Assembly (NCBI GenBank): GCA_963971285.1
Contig: OZ020244.1
Location: 806,001-870,000, forward strand
Direction of reading: 5' to 3'
Source of the DNA: Astropecten irregularis
Lineage: Eukaryota; Echinodermata; Asteroidea; Paxillosida; Astropectinidae
DNA length: 64,000 nt
The notes beneath the pieces are model-generated. The model worked only from the letters and a program-made list of their open reading frames with translations. It did not search any database and was not told where the DNA came from. Positions within the stretch are counted from its first letter, which is position 1; every line of letters starts with the position of its first letter. This document shows, piece by piece, positions 1-10,650 of this stretch. The position numbers and the translations under genes are program-made.

Positions 1-2590
1 AACATGTGCAATTTTTTCTGAACACTTATTTTACTTAGAATGACCCCGATGCTAGGCACTGAGAAATTAAATTATAATGGGCAATGTTTTCTGAGAAATT
101 CATCGTCTTAATAAAAATCCACAGATAAGGACCTCTGAAAATAAATCAGTGCTACTAATATGCACTGAGAGGTTACCTTATAAGTAACAATGCACCAGGC
201 ATGTTACAGGTTTGCAGATTATAATGCCCTATATGAAGTTCCTTTGTGGCCACTGCCAGCAATTATTGTTCTTCAGAAAAGGTGTCCTCATAAGTCAGCG
301 CTATATGCACCGAGAGGGTTACACCTTTTGTCTGCAAATTCTTATCTCTATTTTCTTAGATACTTTGTTGTAAGGATCGACCCTCTGTAAGTCAGCGCTA
401 TGCACTGAGAGGGTTACCTTAATTATACATGCAATTTCTTATCTGTTTTTTTCTGCTCCACAGTTGTAAAGACCCTTCCGGTTCAACAGAATTTCATCTG
501 TGATCGTAGCGTTTACTAGCTGTCCATCTTCTTGCAGCATCTTTCATCCAGCTGGTAGGAACTGGTTCACCTGAAGTTCTTGACTTAACGGTAAGAATAC
601 AGGGAGAAATTCGACCTAGCAGAGCTAGGATACATTAGTTAAATTCAATTAGCATTCTAACATGTGCAATTTTTTCTGAACACTTATTTTACTTTGAATG
701 ACCCCGATGCTAGGCGATGAAAAATTAAATTATAATGGGCAATGATTTCTGAGAAAATTGTCGTCTTAATAAAAATCCACAGATAAGGACCTCTGAAAAT
801 AAATCAGTGCTACTAATATGCACTGAGAGGTTACCTTATAAGTAACAATGCACAAGGCACTGTTACAGGTTTGCAGATTATAATGCCCTATATGAAGTTC
901 CTTTGTGGCTACTGCCAGCAATTATCGTTCTTCAGAAAAGGTGTCCACATAAGTCAGTGCTATATGCACCGAGAGGGTTACACCTTTTGTCTGCAAATTC
1001 TTATTTCTATTTTCTAAGATACTTTGTTGTAAGGATCGACCCTCTGTAAGTCAGCGCTATGCACCGAGAGGGTTACCTTATATATGTAATTTCTTATCTG
1101 TTTTTTCTGCTCCACAGTTGTAAAGACCCTTCCGGTTCAACAGCATTTCATCTGTGATGGTAGCGTTTACTGGCTGTCCATCTTCTTGCAGCATCTTTCA
1201 TCCAGCTGGTAGGAACTGGTTCACCTGAAGTTCTTGACTTAAAGGTAAGAATACAGGGAGAAATTCGACCTAGCAGAGCTAGGATACATTAGTTAAATTC
1301 AATTAGCATTCTAACATGTGCAATTTTTTCTGAACACTTATTTTACTTAGAATGACCCCGATGCTAGGCGATGAAAAATTAAATTATAAAGGACAATGAT
1401 TTCTGAGAAAATTGTCGTCTTAATAAAAATCCACAGATAAGGACCTCTGAAAATAAATCAGTGCTATTAATATGCACTGAGAGGTTACCTTATAAGTAAC
1501 AATGCACCAGGCACTGTTACAGGTTTGCAGATTATAATGTCCTATATGAAGTTCCTTTGTGGCCACTGCCAGCAATTATCGTTCTTCAGAAAAGGTGTCC
1601 ACATAAGTCAGTGCTATATGCACCGAGAGGGTTACACCTTTTGTCTGCAAATTCTTATCTCTATTTTCTAAGATACTTTGTTGTAAGGATCGACCCTCTG
1701 TAAGTCAGCGCTATGCACCGAGAGGGTTACCTTATATATGCCATTTCTTATCTGTTTTTTCTGCTCCACAGTTGTAAGGACCCTTCCAGTTCAACAGCAT
1801 TTCATCTGTGATGGTAGCGTTTACTAGCTGTCCATCTTCTTGCAGCATCTTTCATCCAGCTGGTAGGAACTGGTTCACATGAAGTTCTTGACTTAAGGGT
1901 AAGAATACAGGGAGAAATTCGACCTAGCAGAGCTAGGATACATTAGTAAAATTCAATTAGCATTCTAACATGTGCAATTTTTTCTGAACACTTATTTTAC
2001 TTAGAATGACCCCGATGCTAGGCACTGAGAAATTAAATTATAATGGGCAATGTTTTCTGAGAAATTCATCGTCTTAATAAAAATCCACAGATAAGGACCT
2101 CTGAAAATAAATCAGTGCTACTAATATGCACTGAGAGGTTACCTTATAAGTAACAATGCACCAGGCATGTTACAGGTTTGCAGATTATAATGCCCTATAT
2201 GAAGTTCCTTTGTGGCCAGCATTTATCGTTCTTCAGAGAAGGTGCCCCCATAAGTCAGCGCTATGCACTGAGAGGCACGTAACCCTCTATTGGCAATCAT
2301 ATCTGTATTTTTTAATAGATGCTCTCTGTTGGATGTAACACTCTGTAAGTCAGCGCTATGCACAGAGAGGGTTACCTTCCAACACATCATAAGGCTTATT
2401 GATTCATATGTTTTACCCTGTTTCTCAGCATCATATGTGATGGTGTGATTGAGCTGTTCACCTCCATGCCACATCTTTCATCAACTGGTAGTTATTGATC
2501 CTCTTTAGTTCAGCCAAGCTATTACAGAAATGCAAGACAAAATTCAGCCTAGCAAGGCTAGGTTACATTGTTAAAATATCTTCACAGAAT
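1..2590. repeat. 654-658 bp tandem repeat, three near-identical copies plus a diverged fourth
   Basis: The word AACATGTGCAATTTTTTCTG recurs at 1, 659, 1313 and 1967, giving periods of 658, 654 and 654 bp. The first three units are almost identical. The fourth diverges after about 2215. Each unit contains three shorter echoes of a segment reading roughly AGTCAGCGCTATGCAC then GAGAGGGTTACC, so the unit is itself built from sub-repeats. Each unit closes with the perfect hairpin CCTAGC-AGA-GCTAGG (615-629 in unit 1). No long ORF crosses a unit, so I treat this as a satellite-like array, possibly grown from an exon-containing segment. Confidence 0.9.
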
Positions 2591-3085
2591 GTGGGTCATT
2601 CCTTAAATGCCAGTACAAATAGCTTTACTCTCCAACTATCTGGCAACATTTAGAGAATTATGGATCATTACATAAAGGGCAAAATTTTCATGAGGTAGAC
2701 AGAGTTTGAGAATACACTTGATATAAGGGGACTTTAAAGTAAATTAGCAAGTATGTTGACTGACTGATGAATTGTTTGAAATGTTTGGTTGCTGGCTAAA
2801 TCAGAATTGTAGAAGGAACGGTGATATTTGAGTTGGGCAGGTCTATCATTAACTGACCAACTTGGAGTGTCTAGATTGAAGAGTTGTGGTGGGGGGTTAC
2901 CCTAATTCTCACCTGTGGGAACAGTAACTGCAAACTGTAGCTGTCCATTCCTCATGCAACATCTACCATCTAAGGACAGGTAGATATTGGTCCTTTATAA
3001 TTCACATGAAGCTCTTGACTATAATGTAGGAAAACAAGAACAAATCTGCCTAGCAGAGCTAGGTTACATTAGTAAAAAATTCAGA
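2591..3085. repeat. highly diverged fifth copy of the 655 bp repeat family
   Basis: The segment at 2940-3085 keeps the order seen in the upstream units: a CTGTCCAT...GCAACATCT block, then GAAGCTCTTGACT, then CCTAGCAGAGCTAGGTTACA. The sequence between is not recognisably shared. The CCTAGC...GCTAGG stem is retained although its surroundings have drifted. No gene is seen here. Confidence 0.55.
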
Positions 3086-3469
3086 TGTATTACAACGACC
3101 TTCTTTTCAGGACAATTTAGCACTTTAATGTAAAGTGATATTGAAATTAATTGCAGCTCGTAGACCCTATGGTGAAATAATCTTCACCTTTACTAACCTT
3201 GTTCAGTGGCTTACTTTTAAGGAGCATTTTAGCATTCACATATTAGAAATACCTGGTAAATGCTTAACACAGACCTGAAAAGAAAAGAAGAAAAACACAA
3301 ACCAATCACAATAATCTGGTCAATGCAACACAATCAAGCCCATCACACACAGATTGAATTTGTAAGGACAAACAACATCAAGCCTGCTCATACAACTTGT
3401 GCCATTACACAGTGATAACATTGATGTCAGTTCCATTACAATGAGAAGTCTATTGCCTGTTAATGTTCA

Positions 3470-4400
3470 GATCAATACAGGACAAAAAAGGGGAGTAAAA
3501 GTGATTAGTACATGTTACTGATGGAAGTATGAGGCAAAGTCTGTGGGAAAAGGAAAAATAAAGGAATTAGTACATGCATCATTACGGGAAACCACCTTTG
3601 AATTAAGGCGACATCCATTACTTTTACATGCATTTATGAAAACCACTGTAAATCAATCATAGCTCCATTGATAATCCTTCAGAAAAAAAGTGCACATCAT
3701 TAATAATAATATGGGACAAAGCATCATGGGGAGAAAATGATTAGTACATGTTTCCTAATAGAATGATACCTGTACATACAGACATCATAAATATTTCAAC
3801 ATCTTTATGCATATCACTTCAAATCATACACCGTTTACAAACAACTTGGAAGAAATGATGTCAAAAGATTGAGAAAAATTAGTACATGCTTTTAAAATAT
3901 GCTGGGACAAGGCATGGGGAGTTTAAAATGATTAGTACATGTACCGAGCTTCATATTAACACTAGCCAAGCAATAATGTCACATTATGTAGGCTATAAAT
4001 CAAGACCCATGCTTAATATCAAGCACATTATAAACCTACACAATTGAAATATGGGACAAGACAAGGGGAGAAAAAAGATTAGTACACGTTCATGGTTGAC
4101 AACCACTTGTAAATCGATGGAGGTAATAAAGTACATTGAAGGAGGCATTGATCTACAATGTTCCATTGGAATATGGAACAAAGCTTGGGATGAAAATAAT
4201 AAGTACATACTTACAACAACAAATCACAAGTACATTAAGCATGGCACTTTCACATGTACTTTCTGAGATGACTGTTACATTAAGATCACCATTTACAAGC
4301 CTTAGTTTACCTGATAAAGTAAACGAATAAGACAACATAGAGACAAAACACTCTGAACAGAGCAACTTGTATGGGGAGAAAAATATAGGTTAGTACATGT
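3470..4400. repeat. degenerate repeat with recurrent TTAGTACATG boxes
   Basis: A block reading approximately GGGACAA..GGGGAG...GATTAGTACATG recurs near 3478, 3714, 3900, 4051 and 4370, at spacings of about 150-320 bp, each followed by unrelated AT-rich sequence. The copies are too diverged for a firm unit length. The small ORFs that cross it (3993-4365) overlap on both strands and look like chance frames. Confidence 0.5.
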
Positions 4401-7246
4401 CCAGTGTTACATTGTATAGTAATATACAAAATGAAAACATGCTACCATGATCATGTATACTGAACATGTATGATGAATACAGGGAAAAAACTTATGAAAA
4501 TCGTTTACTTCTCACTACATACAGTAGTGATAGCTTTCTATAGAGTGAATATCACCTGAATGGATCCATGAAGATTCTTGTATTGGATGTATATGTGACT
4601 CATTCAAGAATCCTTCCCATGGCTGGACAGAAGAGAGAAAACCTCAGCAAACAGCCCTGTCTTGCGTCTGATCGTGTGTGGAAGCTTTGATGAGAAGTAG
4701 TCATCTTCCTCAGAGCAGAGCCATCCAAGATATTGACAACTGAGCTAACACTCTCGTCTCCATTTCTTTCCAGCAAAAAAGAGAAGAAAATCAAACATAA
4801 ACATTGTTCAACTGTGGTTGACAGTGAAGCATCTTCCTGACATTATGTTTTTTAAAGAGCACTATCAAATACTAGAAAGCTTGAAGATTCTTTGCCCATT
4901 TCCAATCCAAATAATTAAACTGTACCAATGTCAACACTTAGCAGGACAAACTCTTCTTTAAATGAATTAAATTTGTAATCAAATTTTTCTTTCCAAATCT
5001 CAATCAAGGTGTGAAGAAAATGTATGTCTTCACTGTTTTCTCATTACAGTGATTTGGACTAATTTTCAGGAAGTTGAGGAATGTGGGAGAATAATGGCTT
5101 GTTTTTCTGATATACACATCTTTTTGGCACATATCCTTTTATTGACTAGCAGTAGCCATGGTAGCACACAATGGATGAGTAAATAATTGGGCGGCCTATA
5201 ATAGGCGCGCGTGACCTGCCAGTGGTGCACCTGGCATTTCAATTCATATGCAAATTTGTATGAATGTATTGAACAACATTGAACTCTTGGAAAATAATTT
5301 ATGCGGGAAAACAAGTTTTTGGCCGGGAATATTTGACTTGCCAATACAATAAGCATTCAACGGAATCAATGATTTTTGCAACTTATTTCTCACTCACCTC
5401 GGGGTTCATCTGGGGTCAAATAACTTTCAGAACACGTCTGAAGTTTAGGGTCGAAGTTTCCACCAGCCGATTGCAAAGGTCCCATGGTCGCCGGCCGGCG
5501 GTGCGATAGCCGGTACCGGTAGGCCTACTGTCATGAATGTCAGAATGTACGGTTGAATAATTGACGCAAAAGTCAAGTCCCACAACTCCAAAAACAAGTG
5601 CACTCGTAAGGTATCCTGTCACATCTATCTGCAGGAAATTCTGGAAACTATGGCAGGACCGTTTTTCGTAAGATTCGGATCCATTTTCCGGCAGATCATG
5701 ATGCCCAAAATGTGAAGGCCGAGCGGAGCAAGTGTCATGAACCTTCCCCGACTGACTTCAGAGAGCAGAATGACAAACGCCGCTCTCGCGCCCAAGTAGA
5801 TAAAAATTAATATTCATGAGCTAGACTTTTTTGGCTGCAGTAATTGGTTAGTTTTGAGAACGAGCGCCAAACGTCTGGCATATTTTTATCCTCATTGGAG
5901 GATAGTGCGTGGTCATTTGCATATCATTTTCCAAGCGATAAGTTTCGGCGGGGATTATTTTCAACATTGCAAATTTGATGAAGTGAACTGGATGGAACCG
6001 GATCCAGCCACTTGGAACAATAGGTCTAGACTTTTATATAGCTCATATATATATCCCAGTGACACTTGCACGTCTGGGGTCGTGTATGTAATGTTATTGG
6101 CTTATTAATAATACAGTACGTATCATTGGTCGGTGACCCCTAGTACATGTACTTGCCACGCTGTGACCACACTACGCGTAAACCGGGCAGCACTCTGTAG
6201 TCATACGGTACTCTCTCGGGTCTCATCAAGCAGGCGAAGCACGGTGACTATACGCCGTACGCCAGAGCTGTAGGCCTACGTACGTCTCCGCTAAACCGTG
6301 TTGCCTGTCATTTTGGTATACACATTACACAAGTACCTGCTACCTGAAAACTCGTGAATCCGCATCAGTCAAAATAAAATGCCAAACAATTAGAAATAAG
6401 CTGAGTATGGCAGAGGATTAATAAGCTCAATGGAGGTTTATTCTTATAGCTTTACTTATTCAAGAATAATGCAATGAAGTGAAGATTGATGGAGCATAAT
6501 GTATAGCTATGTGTATTATGTGCATTATACCAGTGGATGTTATTGTAACCGCTTTCCATGACACTTAAAAAGTGTGCAGTGTAAACTTTTAACCTGGGAA
6601 ATGGATGGAACCAAAGTGTACCTTTTAATTCATGATCCCAAAGTAGTTGTGGGTTTACTATTTACGAGTATAATTTTGCGCTCCAATATTCGCCTATTAT
6701 TTTAGCTTTTTTTTTAGCACTGACTTGTAGTGTTCATTCATAACACAATTGAATTGCGCCCTCTCTCACCTCTAATTACGGAGCTCTAGAGGTGCCATCA
6801 GATTTGTAGAGATCCTGTATCTAGCTCGGGATGACGACATAATAATTACAGGCAAGATGACGACATCCTGAGATAATAAGATTACCACCTTGCAATTGAC
6901 AAACGGTTCGGCATAGGCCCTCATATATATCATACGTTCAAACTTTATAATTATAACCAGAACATCAGGACGTGGACATCTTGATTTTAGGATGTCGGTG
7001 ACCTTCTGTAAACCGTGTGTCCGCCTACGTGGACACATTTGCACACCCGCGGACACATTTGGCGGGGAGACAGATTTAACTTTTACATCGGAACCCACCA
7101 CATTTTATACTGCTTTTCGTCCAAATACATATTATTATACCATTCAAGACACAATTCAAAGCCCTGACGAAGACGGAGTAGGATCCAAAATTTGGCCTGC
7201 ACCAATTTTCATTTCGTGAGTGAGCACCATAGATCTGTATTGAAAA
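4401..7246. other. spacer without a supportable gene; locally CpG-rich
   Basis: No long ORF or recognisable domain is visible. Three short stretches are clearly richer in C, G and CpG than their surroundings (about 5200-5530, 6120-6330 and 6990-7070). They could be promoter or first-exon DNA of a gene whose body is not recognisable here. The 84-codon ORF at 5854-6108 has no recognisable motif, so I do not call it. Confidence 0.4.
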
Positions 7247-7502
7247 TTATCACGCACTTTAGCAATGAGCCACATACACGGAGTCTGGGAACTACGACGA
7301 ATGTCACAGGCTAGCCTTTGCTAAACATGGATAACTGTTTTATGCCACCGTTAACTCAAACGCCATGTTGGTCCACGTGTTTGCCTACTAGTGTAACATA
7401 AAACAGTCGTTGATGTATTTTGGTAAAGTCTGTGACATTGTGTCAAGTTCCCAGTCTCCGTGTAATAACATTGTACGTGAACTCATTGCTAAAGCGCATG
7501 GG
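7247..7502. mobile_element. foldback MITE-like element
   Basis: The left end (7253-7300: CGCACTTTAGCAATGAG, then ACACGGAGTCTGGGAACT) is mirrored at the right end (7433-7497: AGTTCCCAGTCTCCGTGT, then CTCATTGCTAAAGCG), with small indels. Inner segments are mirrored too (AACTGTTTTATG near 7330 against CATAAAACAGT near 7398), so most of the ~250 bp can fold on itself about position 7377. It has no coding capacity. A target duplication could not be fixed. Confidence 0.7.
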
Positions 7503-8878
7503 AATCTTTGCAGTGTACAAACGTATTGAGATTGAGTCTTCAACAACTTGAAGTTGATGCATGTTTAATGTTGACATGCGACAAATTTGTCGAAATTGCA
7601 GTCCAGAAAATAATCGTAAGTACCACTAAATACCACGTGTTCGTCTTTGACATGTGTAGAAGCCGGCAGGTGCTTTCATGGAATCATTTGACTTGATTTC
7701 AGGCATTTTTGTGGCGATCTGTTTTACAATTTTGACATCATATTGATAAGTTAAACTTTATAGTTAAATAGTTTATATTATCATGTATGTCAACATTGTA
7801 AACAATGAGAAATAGGGCTACAGCTATTACTACATTATGGGATCGATGAAGTAAAAAATTGTTGGAATCTGTAAGCAAGATTTCGGTTAGCAAAGAATTT
7901 CCTTGGGGTATTGTACATGTGTACATATGTACATAATGCACATGCACATGTGTATGCACATGTCTGATTTCATTGGGACATCGGGAGTACACCGCGAATC
8001 CCGACAGCCGGTTTTCAAACAAACCAAAACAAAACAAAACACCGAGATGACTCAGAACTATAATTTTGACATCAAATTTTTTTACAACATTTAATGGAAA
8101 GAAATGTTTGTATAAAACAAGATTATCAAGTAAATTTGAGTGAGGTTTAAAGAGGAAACAAAAAAAGCTGTTTTGGTTTTCGGTCACTCTATAAAACTTC
8201 AGTTTTTAATTTTTGCCTTGGTGCCCTACAGCTAAAGAGTATTTGGCCTTCGTGCCCTTCCCAATGGCCTTGGTGCCCCCAAAATTTGAAAATTACCAAG
8301 GCCATTTGGCCTTGCCCTCACCAAACCTTATTTCCAGCCCTGTACATGAGCAGGATGTAAGACCACACTTTGTTTGTCCGGTTCACAGACGGTGGTCGGC
8401 GGGTCGGAATCTACGGCTGGAAATTACTCGCTGTGTTCGGAAGCATCCACATCCAGTTCCCATAGAATCATGTGTAATATTCGAACTAATTCAGACACGA
8501 ATGACGTCATCTGATAAAAGTGCCTAGATTAAGTACATGGAAGCCGAGACCATTCCAAATCACCATACATTTCTAATTCTACCTTAAATCAACCCCACCC
8601 ACCAAAACTCTTTAAAATTACACGGTAGCAGAATTCCTGCCGGTCAAGTAAATTTGGAAATCGTTTTGTCCAAAATAAAAAAACCTCTTTATTTTGCGTG
8701 GTGAACAGAAACTGGAGATTGTTTTTTGGCCTAAGCTGTGGTGGCTTGTTGAGAAAAGATTATTGAAAGCTCTGTTGAATTATATATAGTTCCTATAATT
8801 TCCCATCTGTTGATATTCTGTAAATATTATCATTTCATTTCTTACTTTTTGTCTTTCTTGTTTCCATGGCATCCACAG
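7503..8878. other. spacer without a recognised gene
   Basis: The 149-codon minus-strand ORF at 7738-8187 is low complexity (CATGTGCACATG-rich) and lacks any domain. A short stretch at 8213-8330 carries several GGCCTTGGTGCCC/CCTTCGTGCCC words that resemble the unit of the large minisatellite starting at 10651. Nothing else is supportable. Confidence 0.4.
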
Positions 8879-9073
8879 ACTGAAGATGGATATAGATGAT
8901 TCCGTTGATACTCCATCTCAAAGGTTTAGGTTCCATTCTTTGGGCGCAAGACTCTATACAAGACAGATCTGTGGAGATACCAAGCCTCTTCAATACACAG
9001 CAATATATTTGATGTTGACACTAAGAGACCTGATTCATCTCCACCTGCTATTGAAGACTACTCAACACCAGTG
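8879..9073 (+). pseudogene. exon-like remnant A of a disabled extracellular protein gene
   Basis: A splice-acceptor-like CCATGGCATCCACAG precedes 8879, and a GTAACT donor follows 9073. The 195 bp segment is exactly 65 codons in phase 0. Its second half reads as plausible protein (residues such as SNIFDVDTKRPDSSPPAIE, then DYSTPV). In the same frame the first half contains TGA, TGA and TAG, two of which could be decayed Arg codons. The phase-0 junction is compatible with remnant B. I infer a pseudogene exon; the family is not identified from this exon alone. Confidence 0.45.
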
Positions 9074-9595
9074 GTAACTTGAATCTATTCTCTTAGGAAA
9101 GAAACTTTAATACTGGTCAGGGCTGGGCCACTGAAAAGCCTGGCTTCTGAATTCTGTCCATTATCAATATGGACTCAGTCTTTTAGTTCATTTAGTGCAA
9201 ACTATAATCCAGGACAAAGCAGGGACTAGAAATTGATAGTTCAAGTCTATGGATTATAGAAGCCCAAGAGCCCAGGCAAAGCGCAGGCCTGGCCTGGCTT
9301 TTTAGCATTACCAACCAGCATTAAAGTGTCTCTCCCTAAATACCTTGAAACTTAAAGCATTACCAATATTTTGTTGCATCACTGCAACAAGGTCCTATGT
9401 GAAAGGGCCATTACCTACCGCTACATTATTTTGAATATAACTACATGTATTAACTGTAACTTGTAAGGCATCTTCACCCATTGCATGGAACTTTGGTACA
9501 GACAACATATTTCCATGATGGAAATCTAAACCAAATTGTAATGTGAACATGCACCTTTAAGCACTGATACAAAGATTTGTTTCAATCATGTAAAG

Positions 9596-9811
9596 GATGG
9601 AGTAACTAGAAGGAGTGCAGCAGGTGGCAACAGGTGTGATGTAGAGCAGATACCTGGATTAGATTATACACAGCCAGCCTTCCTGCTAGAGATAGCTACA
9701 GCTGATGATAGGAGCTTAGTCACCTTCTACTACCAGGTTGGTACTGTTCCTGGAGGGAGTAACATAATCTTCAAGACGGAGTTTGCTGGACCATCAGCCA
9801 TCATTTCACAG
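9596..9811 (+). pseudogene. exon-like remnant B, open, 72 codons
   Basis: The segment runs from an AAG acceptor to CAG|GTGCT and is fully open in phase 0 over 72 codons. The reading includes GNRCDVEQIPGLDYTQPAFL, then LLEIATADDRSLVTFYYQ, then VGTVPGGSNIIFKTEFAGPS. This looks like a beta-rich extracellular module of the kind that precedes fibronectin-III-like linkers in large invertebrate matrix proteins (an inference from composition and context). The acceptor polypyrimidine tract is weak. It joins remnants A and C without a phase change. No stop lies in this exon, but its neighbours are disabled. Confidence 0.55.
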
Positions 9812-10352
9812 GTGCTACTTTACTTTGTTCCTAGAGATGACCTAAGCAAACTGGAGAGTACACTGACTTCTAATCAATACAAGTAATAAACTGCTGTAAA
9901 CTGCTCATCAGCCAAAATAATGACCCGAAATGTATAAAATGCTTAGAGTTTAAAGGGGCAGACCTTTTAATCCAAGCAGGATCTTTCTTGAAAATCCTGC
10001 TAGGATCAAAACGTCAGATAGATAATACTACCTGTCTATTACCACCAAGGTTGACCAAATGTGAAGGGTAATATTCTCAAAGAGTCATATCCTAGGACTC
10101 AATATTACGGTCGTGTACTTGAGGAATTGCTGCTTGATTTAGCAAATAATTCTTCATATTTCACCAGTTAGCAGATCATTCTGGCATTTTTATTCACCTG
10201 TCATGATCAATTAATTTCCTGAATTGCCTCAGGTTTCAAGAGACAGAGGAAGATAGCAAACCTTTGGAGAGCTCTGCACCAGCTCATGTCAGTGCTGATA
10301 ATATTTCAGTTTCAGATTCATTTGCTTTTCATTTGACCTTTCTTCCTTCCAG

Positions 10353-10617
10353 TATGGTCTCTTGACACACTATGAGCGTCTTGGTATCGGTCATACAGTG
10401 GAGTTCAGTCATGACTCAGTCCATCTGGATTACAATAATCTCTACTACTTCAACATAGAACTGCTGAACTACGTAGCATATGAGAACATCATCTCATCAG
10501 TAGCAATCATAGCTGACTTGACTCCACCTGCACCAGGATGAATCATCAATAAAACCAGAGATGAAGTAGTACATGAAACATATGTGGATTTCACTCCTGA
10601 TGAATGGATAATCAGAG
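10353..10617 (+). pseudogene. exon-like remnant C, FnIII-like linker with in-frame stop
   Basis: The acceptor CTTTCTTCCTTCCAG precedes 10353, and the donor GTAATT follows 10617. In phase 0 it reads YGLLTHYERLGIGHTVEFSH, then a YFNIELLNYVAYENI segment, then ADLTPPAPG. The D-x-TPP-x-PG motif is typical of repeated FnIII-like modules in large extracellular proteins. Immediately after PG a TGA stop (10539-10541, codon 63) interrupts an otherwise open frame that continues IINKTRDEVVHETYVDFTPD to the donor. This could be a single point disablement, a polymorphism or an error. The donor is followed 33 bp later by a 4.3 kb minisatellite. Confidence 0.6.
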
Positions 10618-10650
10618 GTAATTCCATTCCATTTTAATTTCTGTTAAGAT

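Noticed and set aside
4600..6108. Several 60-96 codon ORFs on both strands
   Set aside because: Short, overlapping, without motifs or conserved partners; a likely chance set in AT-rich spacer.
7738..8187. 149-codon minus-strand ORF as a gene
   Set aside because: Low-complexity CATGTGCACATG content, no domain, no splice support.
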